A DNA stretch of 64,000 nucleotides from Conus ventricosus. Taxonomy: Eukaryota > Mollusca > Gastropoda > Neogastropoda > Conidae. The stretch lies in contig CM031602.1 in the NCBI GenBank assembly GCA_018398815.1, forward strand, positions 99,148,208 to 99,212,207, in the 5' to 3' direction. Position 1 is the first letter of the stretch; each line of letters begins with the position of its first letter. Of the stretch, positions 1-13,269 are shown piece after piece. Below the pieces are notes generated by a model. The model saw only the letters and a list, made by a program, of their open reading frames with translations. It was not told the DNA's origin and made no database searches. The position numbers and the translations under genes are program-made.

Positions 1-64
<64 letters not shown>
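1..64. repeat. (GA)n microsatellite
   Basis: Nearly pure GA dinucleotide run with two single-base phase breaks, ending in gagggaggg. It runs off the left edge of the window. Confidence 0.97.
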
Positions 65-69
<5 letters not shown>

Positions 70-375
70 CCACAAGCCAATCAATTCAATTCGAAATCTA
101 AGCAAATCATTTATCTTGAACATCAAAACCAACAGTGCACCTGCACACAACAACAACAGAATAAACAACAACACAACACACAACAACAACACACAAAATG
201 TTTTCAGCGAATACAGAGTACTGCGGACCTGAAGAAGAAACGTTTGCTGCAAAGACAACAAAAGGACGATATACAAGAATAAGTTTGTAGTCATTTTTAG
301 GACAGAGACTGTTTGAGTGAAAATCATGTAACTATTGTTTGAAGGAAAGACTAAGAAAAGCGCCCGCGGAAATTC

Positions 376-376
<1 letters not shown>
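65..376. other. Unique AT-rich DNA, no gene seen
   Basis: A-rich sequence with interspersed CAACAA and ACACAA tracts between two microsatellites. Short open stretches have no recognisable protein content. Confidence 0.6.
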
Positions 377-469
<93 letters not shown>

Positions 470-496
470 TGTGTGTGTATGTGTGTGTGTGTGTGG

Positions 497-527
<31 letters not shown>

Positions 528-549
528 TGTGTGTTGTGTGTGTGTGTGC
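377..549. repeat. (GT)n microsatellite
   Basis: Long GT run with scattered GTGTGG and GTGCGC interruptions. Open frames on both strands (Val/Cys-Val or His-Thr polymers) are a by-product of the dinucleotide and are not genes. Confidence 0.97.
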
Positions 550-1664
<1,115 letters not shown>

Positions 1665-1768
1665 TTTGCGCGCGCGCGCGAAAATGTGCATGCGTGTTTG
1701 AATGAGAAAGGGAAGACAGACGGGTGAAGGGAGCGGAGACGATGTGGGAAAGGCAGGGGCGTGCCACC

Positions 1769-1909
1769 CGATATAGAAAGGGTTGTGTTTGAGTGTTCAT
1801 AATGGACAGTTTGCCCTCCACCCGATTAGAAAGGGTACTGTGTGAGTGTTTTATAATTGACAGTTTGCCCTGACCCGATAATGTAAGGGTAGTGTGTGTG
1901 TGTGTGTGT

Positions 1910-1985
<76 letters not shown>

Positions 1986-2920
1986 TGTGTTCATAATTGA
2001 CAGTTTTCCCTCCACCCGATATAGAAAGAGTACTGTGTGAGTGTTTATAATTGACAGTTCTCCCTCCATCCGATATAGAAAGGGCAGTGTGTGAGTGTTC
2101 ATAATTGATATAGAAAGGGTAGTGTGTGAGTGTTCATAATTGATATAGAAAGGGCAGTGTGTGAGTGTTCATAATTGATATAGAAAGGGCAGTGTGTGAG
2201 TGTTCATAATTGATATAGAAAGGGCAGTGTGTGAGCGTTCATAACTGATATAGAAAGGGCAGTGTGTGAGTGTTCATAATTGATATAGAAAGGGCAGTGT
2301 GTGAGTGTTCATAATTGATATAGAAAGGGCAGTGTGTGAGTGTTCATAATTGATATAGAAAGGGCAGTGTGTGAGTGTTCATAATTGATATAGAAAGGGT
2401 AATGTGTGAGTGTTCATAATTGATATAGAAAGGGCAGTGTGTGAGTGTTCATAATTGATATAGAAAGGGCAGTGTGTGAGTGTTCATAATTGATATAGAA
2501 AGGGCAGTGTGTGAGTGTTCATAAGTGATATAGAAAGGGCAGTGTGTGAGTGTTCATAATTGATATAGAAAGGGCAGTGTGTGAGTGTTCATAATTGATA
2601 TAGAAAGGGTAGTGTGTGAGTGTTCGTAATTGATATAGAAAGGGCAGTGTGTGAGTGTTCATAATTGATATAGAAAGGGCAGTGTGTGAGTGTTCATAAT
2701 TGATATAGAAAGGGCAGTGTGTGAGTGTTCATAATTGATATAGAAAGGGTTGTGTGTGAGTGTGAGTGTTCATATTGATATAGAAAGGGCAGTGTGTGAG
2801 TGTTCATAATTGATATAGAAAGGACAGTGTGTGAGTGTTTATAATTGATATAGAAAGGGCAGTGTGTGAGTGTTCATAATTGATATAGAAAGGGTAGTGT
2901 GTGAGTGTTCATAATGAACT
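1769..2920. repeat. 54-bp minisatellite collapsing into a 35-bp minisatellite
   Basis: The left part (about 1769-2098) holds about five long units of roughly 54 bp containing cagtttgccctccacccga. From about 2098 to 2912 there are about 23 copies of a 35-bp unit (ttcataattgatatagaaag followed by ggcagtgtgtgagtg). The short unit equals the long unit minus 19 internal bases. Copies are highly similar, differing mainly by C/T at the ggc/ggt position. A (TG)n expansion (about 1892-1992) sits inside one long unit. The last unit runs into ataatgaactgtttgccattg, a partial long unit. Confidence 0.95.
1892..1992. repeat. (TG)n microsatellite inside a minisatellite unit
   Basis: About 100 bp of TG/GTGTGG located exactly where neighbouring units read agtgtgtgagtg. 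It is flanked by normal unit sequence on both sides (gataatgtaagggtag before, ttcataattgacag after). Confidence 0.9.
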
Positions 2921-3009
2921 GTTTGCCATTGTCTCGTAACACCGCTTTGAAGTGTGGGAAAGTGCTGTAGAAATGCCCCTCCAATACTAGCAGCACTGCA
3001 GAGAATTGA

Positions 3010-4770
3010 GGTGACATCAGATACCATCAGATCAGCAGTATTGGAAAGAACTGAGTGACATCAGATACCAGATCAGCAGTATTAGAAAGAACGGAGGTGA
3101 CATCAGATACCAGATCAGCAGTATTGGAAAGAACTGAGGTGACATCAGATACCAGATCAGCAGTATTGGAAAGAAATGAGGTGACATCAGATACCAGATC
3201 AGCAGTATTGGAAAGAACTGTGGTGACATCAGATGCCATCAGATCAGCAGTATTGGAAAGAACTGAGTTGACATCAGATACCAGATCAGCAGTATTAGAA
3301 AGAACGGAGGTGACATCAGATACCAGATCAGCAGTATTGGAAAGAACTGAGGTGACATCAGATTCCAGATCAGCAGTATTGGAAAGAACGGAGGTGACAT
3401 CAGATACCAGATCAGCAGTATTGGAAAGAACTGAGGTGACATCAGATACCAGATCAGCAGAATTGGAAAGAACTGAGGTGACATCAGATACCACCAGATC
3501 AGCAGTATTGGAAAGAACTGTGGTGACATCAGATACCAGATCAGCAGTATTGGAAATAACTGAGGTGATATCAGATACCAGATCAGCAGTATTGTAAAGA
3601 ACTGAGGTGACATCAGATTCCATCAGACCAGCAGTATTGGAAAGAACTGAGGTGACATCAGATTCCAGACTGCAGTATTGGAAAGAACTGAGGTGACATC
3701 AGATGCCAGATCAGCAGTATTGGAAAGAACTGTGCTGACATCAGATACCACCAGATCAGCAGTATTGGAAAGAACTGAGGTGACATCAGATACCATCAGA
3801 TCAGCAGTATTGGAAAGAACTGAGGTGAGATCAGATACCAGATCAGCAGTATTGGAAGGAACTGAGGTGACATCAGATACCACCAGATCAGCAGTATTGG
3901 AAAGAAATGAGGTGACATCAGATACCAGATCAGCAGTATTGGATAGATCTGAGGTGACATCAGATTCCAGATCAACAGTATTGGAAAGAACTGAGGTGAC
4001 ATCAGATACCAGGTCAGCAGTATTAGAAAGAACTGAGGTGACATCAGATATTAGATCAGCAGTATTAGAAAGAACTGAGGTGACATCAGATACCACCAGA
4101 TCAGCAGTATTAGAAAGAACTGAGGTGACATCAGATACCAGATCAGCAGTATTGGATAGAACTGAGGTGACATCAGACACCAGATCAGCAGTATTGGAAA
4201 GATCTGAGGTGACATCAGATACCAGATCAGCAGTATTGGAAAGAACTGAGGTGACATCAGACTCCAGATCAATAGTTTTGGAAAGAACTGAGGTGACATC
4301 AGATACCACCAGATCAGCAGTATTGGAAAGAACTGAGGTGACATCAGATTCTACCAAATCAGCAGTATTGGAAAGAACTGAGGTGACATCAGATTCCAGA
4401 TCAGCAGTATTGGAAAGAACTGAGGTGACATCAGATTCCACCAGATCAACAGTATTGCCATGAACTGAGGTGACATCAGATTCTACCAGATCAGCAGTAT
4501 TGGAAAGAACTGAGGTGACATCAGATTCCACCAGATCAGCAGTATTGGAAAGAACTGAGGTGAGATCAGATTCCACCAGATCAGCAGTATTGGAAAGAAC
4601 TGAGGTGACATCAGATTCCACCAGATCAGCAGTATTGGAAAGAACTGAGGTGACATCAGATTCTACCAGATCAGCAGTATTGGAAAGAACTGAGGTGACA
4701 TCAGATACCACCAGATCAGCAGTATTGGAAAGAACTGAGGTGAGATCAGATTCCACCAGATCAGCCGGAC
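3010..4770. repeat. 42/45-bp minisatellite (about 41 copies), open on both strands
   Basis: The unit is gaggtgacatcagataccag plus atcagcagtattggaaagaact (42 bp). A 45-bp variant carries an extra ACC/ATC triplet (ataccaccagatc). Both lengths are multiples of three. As a result one frame on each strand stays open for hundreds of codons (14-residue period; plus TSDTRSAVLERTEV, minus SDVTSVLSNTADLV). Single-base deletions near 3053 and 3668 break the frames. There is no signal peptide, promoter, splice context or non-repeat coding flank, so I treat it as a non-coding minisatellite. A repetitive low-complexity exon cannot be excluded. Confidence 0.93.
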
Positions 4771-4955
4771 CACGCTACGAGCACCAGCAGCCAGTCTGTG
4801 CATGATGCCATTCTCTACAACAGCCTGTCGGCGCTCTAAAGGGAGACACGTCTGCTCTGTGTACTCGTTCAGAGATAATTATTGTCATTGTGGCAACGTC
4901 ATTATCTGCACCAGGATGTTCAAAACGGAAAACAAACAATGAGCATTTCCGTAAA
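4771..4955. other. Unique spacer, no gene
   Basis: Unique sequence between the 42/45-bp array and an ACGC/CA microsatellite. Nothing recognisable. Confidence 0.5.
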
Positions 4956-4963
4956 GCGTGCGC

Positions 4964-5051
<88 letters not shown>
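4956..5051. repeat. (ACGC)n-(CA)n compound microsatellite
   Basis: About 14 tetranucleotide cgca units followed by a CA run. Arg-Thr-His-Ala type open frames are artefacts. Confidence 0.96.
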
Positions 5052-5055
<4 letters not shown>

Positions 5056-5396
5056 TCAACAACATGTGTTGGTTAAAATATTTGTGTGTCTGCTGGCAGG
5101 ATGAGGCGAAGCGAAGCCATTGAATCTATTTGAAGGAACTTGTTGGAAAGTCGGAATGTAGACTGAGAGCGTAAACATTATATTTCGGAACGGATCCGGG
5201 TTAAAGGACAGATCCGGGACTTGTCCATCCATATTACACGCAAAGTACAACACTGATGATAAGGAAACTTGGTGGTCAAACGGCTTGTGGCTGAGAGACC
5301 TTTTACTTTCTTTTCTTCATGCGGATCCATGACGTACATGTGGATCGACGGGGGAATGCAAGTTCTGTTCGAAACTGGCAGATGTCTGTGCTCACC
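5052..5396. other. Unique intergenic DNA
   Basis: No coding signal. A short internal direct repeat around ggatccgggttaaaggac / agatccggg lies at about 5190-5220. Confidence 0.4.
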
Positions 5397-5662
5397 CCAT
5401 GGCTCTCGTTGTCCTCTCGAGGAAGTAATACTTTGTCCCAGGTCCTGACAGTGTTGGAGGAGTAATGGCTCTAGTTGTCCTCTGGGAGAAGTAAGACTTT
5501 GTCACAGGTCCTGACAGTGTTGGAGGAGTAATGGCTCTAGTTGTCCTCTCAGAGAAGTAAGACTTTGTCCCAGGTCCTGACAGTGTTGTGGGAGTAATGG
5601 CTCTAGTTGTCCTCTCGGAGAAGTAAGACTTTGTCCCAGGTCCTGACAGAGTTGTGGGAATA
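5397..5662. repeat. 66-bp minisatellite, 4 copies
   Basis: Copies start at 5401, 5467, 5533 and 5599 (ggctctagttgtcctctc...), a strict 66-bp period. The minus strand is open through the array with a 22-residue period because 66 is a multiple of three. Confidence 0.95.
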
Positions 5663-5888
5663 AACAGCACAGAACTAATATTACAATGATAACGCATGCA
5701 AGCCAGATAATACCTCACTGATGAGAGAATGAAGTGTTCATGTAAACATCATATGAAGTATTTATATACACATTACATGACAAAAGCTTTGACGTTTTAA
5801 CGATTATGATATTTGTGTTCACTGATGTCAGTACAGTCAGTTTAAAGAACGCGTGTATCTTTTCCCCCTCTTGCCAGCGACTCGTGAA

Positions 5889-6060
5889 AAATCAACACTA
5901 GTACTGGAGATGGCTTTCAAAGAATTATCTTTGGAGACGGAATCATTGACACTGGGACCGGAGATCGCTTTCAAAGAATTATCTTTGAAGATGGAGCCAT
6001 CAACACTAATACTGGAGATCGCTTTCAAAGAATTATCTTTGGAGACGGAGCCAAATGGAC
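5889..6060. repeat. 54-bp minisatellite, 3 copies
   Basis: gagatcgctttcaaagaatt-type units start at 5907, 5961 and 6015 (period 54). Both strands stay open over the array (18-residue plus-strand period, AFKELSLETE...). There is no other sign of coding. Confidence 0.93.
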
Positions 6061-6319
6061 CAAGTAGTATTGCTTTGATGGGCTATTTTGGCCATGCTTT
6101 AAAAATTCAACACAGTTACACAAAATGACGAAGTCATACATATTGTATATTATTTGAAAGTTTTCCATCGCTTCTTTTCAAGTTTTATTGTTTTTCCCCA
6201 TAGATGCTTCTGTTTCTTCTTTTTTAAATTTTGAACATGTCACTAAATTCTCGAAATAAAAAGTTTGAAAAACGGAGAAAGTTTACTTGTCAGGCATGCA
6301 ATGTCCATGAACTAATTCA

Positions 6320-6660
6320 CTTGGAAAATAATGATGTGATTAATCCTCACAGTAAGGGTTCCTGAGTCCCATGAAACAGGTCTGATGTCTTACGTTGCAC
6401 TACGCACTGTAAAATGATGTGATTAATCCTCCCATAGGGTTCCTGAGTCCTATGAAACAGTGTGATGTCTTATGTTGCACTACGCACTGTAAAATGAAGT
6501 GATTAATCCACACAGTAAGGGTTTCTGAGTCCTATGAAACAGTTGTGATGTCTTACGTTGCATACGCACTGTAAAATGATGTGATTAATCCACACAGTAA
6601 GGGTTCCTGAATCCTGTGAAACAGTGGATGTCTTATGTTGCACTACGCACTGTAAAATGC
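6320..6660. repeat. 80-83-bp minisatellite, about 4 copies
   Basis: The unit begins atgatgtgattaatcc and contains gggttcctgagtcc(c/t)atgaaaca and tacgcactgtaaa. Starts at 6331, 6414, 6494 and 6576 give periods of 83, 80 and 82. A further partial unit appears at 6905-6960. Confidence 0.93.
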
Positions 6661-6904
6661 AATATGTACGGCCGCACACTGCTATTCTGAGTATGCAAAG
6701 TCGACCTTTGACCTGTTTGAGAACAACATTGAAAAACGGCATTATACGTGGTCTACGGTTAAGGGAAAGAAATGTGCATAGAACAATGGTCTATCCGAAG
6801 GCTGTGTACTTTCCCTTTAATTGGATGTCGCTTGGTGTGTCAAAACAATTCGGATGTCCTGGGCTTCGGCACGTCATTTCACGTCGGAAATCCGCCGGTG
6901 TTTG
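6661..6904. other. Unique 244-bp insert within the 82-bp array
   Basis: The array breaks at gtaaaatgc and resumes at agagtcccatgaaacag at 6905. The sequence between is non-repetitive and I cannot assign it. No tRNA-like A/B boxes or clear terminal inverted repeats were seen. It may be a small inserted element, or the downstream partial unit may be an old duplicate. Confidence 0.5.
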
Positions 6905-6960
6905 GGTCAGAGTCCCATGAAACAGTGTGATGTCTTATGTTACACTACGCACTGTAAAAT

Positions 6961-7676
6961 TATTTTAGCAGAGCCAAGTAGAATCAACCAAGTTTGAGCA
7001 TCGTCCTGACTCTGTAGAAAAACAAAAGATGCTTTGAATGTGAAAAAGATGATTTTATCCCGAATGTGGGGCTAGTACATTCTTTTAATGTAATATGTCA
7101 GCAAAAACAGCAGAGTGATGCATAACATGTGGACTCTTTGTGCTTTTACGCCATTGGTAAGGGCACTAGGATTTTGGAGTGAAAAGTCTAGCAGACGACA
7201 GGAAAATTAAAGCTCATGTGATCGTGCTGGCACAGAAAAAGAAACAGACGTGAGACCTGCCTCAGAGTCAGGTATGTTGGGTCAAGGGCTGGAGTGTGCC
7301 ATGAAGATCTTCTGAGAAAAGCCAGGTGCAGCTTGAGTATGAATGTATAGCGTTGTGGGGCCTAAACTGTAAATGCGGACTCGGGCCTCTAAAACTTCGG
7401 CAAAGGCCAGAGAGGTCAACTGTATTTTGGTCTCACATCGTCTTATGGTGCTTTCACAGCCAACCATTACACTGTTCTAATTCCCCATCTCAATGTTTGT
7501 TTTTCACACTCTGCTGCAACAGCATGTCATAAGACCTTTTACACACTGCCATTGGTCGGCCTTGTTAAGGCTATCAGGGGTGAGGCAAGGTAGGAAACTC
7601 CGTAAAAGCGGAACATTTCGACGGAGGCGGCATTTATTTCCCTTGTCTAAAGGTTTCCCTTCTCTCCTCTTCTTCC
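6961..7676. other. Unique intergenic DNA
   Basis: No recognisable coding content. Only short open stretches below 70 codons on either strand. Confidence 0.5.
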
Positions 7677-8278
<602 letters not shown>

Positions 8279-8598
8279 AGTCAAGTCAAGTCAAAATTTT
8301 ATTTAGAGATGGAAACATTGAATAAGCAACATATCTGCTTTTTTACATCAAGCCATCTATGAAAAAAAGAAAGAAAGAGAAAAGAAAATCAAATCGTGTA
8401 CAATGCCATTCATCAAAAGAGAAGTAAACATACTGCCTTACCCACTCTCATCTCCTCCCCTTTACCCACTCACTTCCATTCACGTAAAAGGTATAAATGC
8501 TCATTGCCGTCCCTATGGTTACATTCACGAAGTGTATATCTTTACCAGTTTATTTCTTTTCTGCACAGGATGGACATTTTTTTCAGTATCATATGTGA

Positions 8599-9483
8599 TT
8601 AACGATTCATGAGATAATCTTTCAATTTTTTCTTAAATGTGTTTTTTATTTTTTGTATTTTTAAGGGCTTTGTCAGTTTATTCCACAGATTTCCACCTGA
8701 ATATACGAAACTGGATTTGTATAAATTGTTGCGTGGTCTAGGAATGGACAACAAATGATTATGTCTATGGCAATTGACTCTAAATGTTTCTGTAATCTTT
8801 TGGGGAGCTGTTCCATTAATAACGTTATGCATACAGAGGGCTTTATTGAAAAAGAGTCTGTTTGGGAAGGTTAATATTTTGAGTTGTTTGTAATCTTCAT
8901 CAGTTAGGGAGCTCGATTTTAACAATACAAATTTCAATGCTCGTTTGTACAGACGATGAATTAATTTTAAATTATGTTCACTACAGTTGTCCCAAAGGGT
9001 TGATGCATAATCAACTAATGACAAAATATGTGCACAGAAAAAAAGTTTTCGAGAGTGGCCATCGAGGAATTTTTTTATCCGAGACAACTGAAATATTTTT
9101 TTTGAAAGGCGTTTTGCTAAAAATGTTGTATGTTCAGTCCAAGATAAATCTTTGTCAATAATGACACCTAGTGTTTTGTGTGAACTGACTTCCTCAACTT
9201 TATTATTGGATATGAGTAAAGGCTGAAAATTTGATTTCATATTTTGTCGTTTTTGTCTTGTAGACACGTACATGCACTTTGTTTTAATAGCATTTAAAGA
9301 CATATGGTTTAGTTGTGTCCATTCAGTAAGTGTATCAATTTCTGCTTGAAGCTTAACTGTTAATTCATAGGCATCAGAGTCGTTTTCGTGAAGAGATGTA
9401 TCATCTGCAAACATTTCGCATTTACATTTAACAAAACAAGGCAAATCGTTTACGTAAATAGTAAACAAAAGAGGTCCTAACAC
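8599..9483 (-). pseudogene. LINE reverse transcriptase palm/thumb and C-terminus
   Basis: 294-codon open frame starting at LGPLLFTIYVNDLP (motif B). It includes the catalytic box FADDT (codons at about 9397-9411), then LNAIKTKCMYVS, HKTLGVIID (motif D/E) and the CR1/L2-type C-terminal region ending in FKKKLKDYLMNR. The natural stop is at 8599. About 300 bp of 3' untranslated sequence follows to the TTGAC tail. Confidence 0.93.
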
Positions 9484-9855
9484 AGAGCCTTGTGGAACAC
9501 CTTATTTGACAGGCATACATGTTGACAATTTGTCAGCTACAGCTACTAATTGTCTCCGGTCAGATAAAAAGAGATGAATAAGACTTATGAATTCTGGAGT
9601 CAGTTTGTAAAGTTCAAGTTTATGGCACAACAAAGAATGGTTGATGACATCAAAAGCTTTTTCAAAGTCTACGAAGAGAATATCTGAAAATTTATTCTCG
9701 TTTATGCTGCAAAGAAGACTGTCGATAAGCTGTATGAGGGCTGTGTGGCAAGGATGATGTTTTCGAAAGCCCGACTGACTTTCGTGGAGAAGTTTGTTAT
9801 CAGCGAAATACGAATACAGAGACTTATGCAATATGTTTTTCGATCGGTTTTGCAA
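9484..9855 (-). pseudogene. LINE reverse transcriptase, fingers/palm part
   Basis: Contains HESQSGFRKHHPCHTALIQL (RT motif 2 region) and ILFVDFEKAFDVINHSLL (RT motif A, with the first catalytic Asp). The frame is interrupted by a single TAA just before GVPQGSVLGPLLF. The next block continues in the same frame, so only a nonsense codon separates them. Confidence 0.9.
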
Positions 9856-10746
9856 TGGCTGATAAAATGGATATCGGTCTGTAATTTGATGGGTTTGAAG
9901 AATCCCCGGTTTTATACAAAGGAATAACTTTAGCTTCCTTAAATTAAAGAGGAAAAGTTTGTTTATCTATGCATACATTGTATAAGTATGTCAAAGTATC
10001 TGTGATAATAGGACATGACAACTTAAGTATTTTTGTCTCGATACCATCTAAATCACGAGTATTTGATTGGGTTGAAGTAGACAAGGCTTTACTAACATCT
10101 AAAACGGTCATGGGTTTCAGACTAAATGGAACACGAATATCCTTAGAATGGATGTATTGTTCTAAATAATTGAGGTCATTTTCACTAGATCTATCATTTA
10201 ATATGATTATATCTGCTATGGTTGCAAAATGATTATTTAGTTGATCTGCAGATATGTCTGAGCTCATTTGTTGACTTTTGACACGTGTTTATTAGTATGT
10301 TAATTGCTTTCCAAATTTGCCTGGTATCTTTGGTAGAAGTTAACAATGTTCTAAAGTAAGTACGTTTCGATTTCCGTTTTAATGACGTCACTTTATTTCT
10401 TTGTTTTCTGAATTCTTCATTTGTTCCGAAATTACTCAAATGATTTCTTTTATTAATTTCTGTGTCAATTTCTTTAGTTATCCATGGAGGTTTTGGTTCC
10501 TGTTTAATCCTTTTCTTTATCAAAGGGGCGTGTTTATTATATACGGAGGTAAAAGTGTCAATTCAAAATTCAGCTGCTTTATTTGGATCTCTGATTTGAT
10601 AGATGAGGTCAAATTGTGCTTCAGAAAGGTCAGTAAGGAAACCATCTTCTTTAAAGTTTCTAAAGCTCCTGTAGTAAATAACTTTATGACCTACTTTTGG
10701 AATTTTTACACGGTTTTTGAACCAAGTAAGGCAAATTGGGTTGTGA
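9856..10746 (-). pseudogene. LINE ORF2, linker and start of RT domain
   Basis: Continuation of the same LINE ORF in several frames. It reads through the SDH motif, a basic linker (KPPWITKEIDTEINKRNHL, RKSKRTYF), and the pre-RT segment (SADQLNNHFATIAD, VSKALSTSTQSNTRDLDGI, corresponding to the conserved S-x-G-x-D-G-I motif). The RT block EAKVIPLYKTGDSSNPSNYR follows. In-frame stops occur near 10565 and 9944 and frameshifts near 10275 and 9850. It is contiguous with the endonuclease upstream and the RT core downstream. Confidence 0.85.
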
Positions 10747-11525
<779 letters not shown>

Positions 11526-11740
11526 CGCTCCTACACATACAAGACTGTATTTATGCGATAAAAGAAGAAAAGAATGGAAGTTTATGTGTGCGAGAAAGTG
11601 AATGCACGCTAGGGAGAGTTGTGGACAGAGGACGAACAAAGGATGGTAACCACATCTCACTCATTCATCCATGCAGAATTGACAGCTTTTCCCCCCAGAC
11701 ATCACGTTCAATGGAAAAAAGGTTCGTGAATGAGAGCAAA

Positions 11741-11877
<137 letters not shown>

Positions 11878-11948
11878 AAGGGAACCTTCATGCAAGGGTA
11901 ATAAATGTTGCCTCATTTGAAAGGTTCCCTATATACACAGTGACCTAC

Positions 11949-12345
11949 AGGTGACCTTGAGAGAAGGATGCTGGCATTAGAGGCGAGATGCTCTCACAAG
12001 ATCCTTGGCATCTCATACAAAGACCACATTACCAACTTCGAGGTCCAGACCAGAGTAAGGCAAGCCATTGGACCATATGAAGACCTGCTGTCCACAGTGA
12101 AAGAAGGAAAATACAATGGCATGGCTAGGTATCAAGATCAACAGGACTTGACAGAACCATTCTACCAGGAGCATTGCGAGGAGGCAGAAGGAGAGGAAGA
12201 CAGAGAAAGAGATGGAGGACAACATCAGTGCATGGACTGGCCTCACACTCAGCAAACTGCCTGACAGCGTCTGAGAACCGGGAGGAGAGGAGGAAGCTGA
12301 GAAGTCTTCCGTGGCGCCCCAACGGTCTTCCAGAGCCCGGCATAG
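11949..12345 (+). pseudogene. 3' end of an RTE-like LINE ORF
   Basis: Starts at ERRMLALEARCSHKILGISY, continues KDHITNFEVQTRVRQAIGPY and EDLLSTVKEGK. After a frameshift at about 12130 it reads ILPGALRGGRRRGRQRKRW and then ENREERRKLRSL. This is the characteristic C-terminal tail of RTE-like LINE polyproteins of marine invertebrates. Only the last 130 or so codons remain; the RT and endonuclease are absent, as expected for a 5'-truncated insertion. Confidence 0.85.
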
Positions 12346-13239
<894 letters not shown>

Positions 13240-13269
13240 ACCTAAAGTGTAACTCCCTTATCTGGACCC

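Noticed and set aside
2098..2912. Regular 35-bp repeats resembling a CRISPR array
   Set aside because: Units are strictly head-to-tail with no unique spacers, no cas genes and a eukaryotic context; it is a minisatellite.
5392..5718. 108-codon minus-strand frame over the 66-bp repeat
   Set aside because: Its length comes from four repeats of a stop-free 66-bp unit; no flanking coding sequence.
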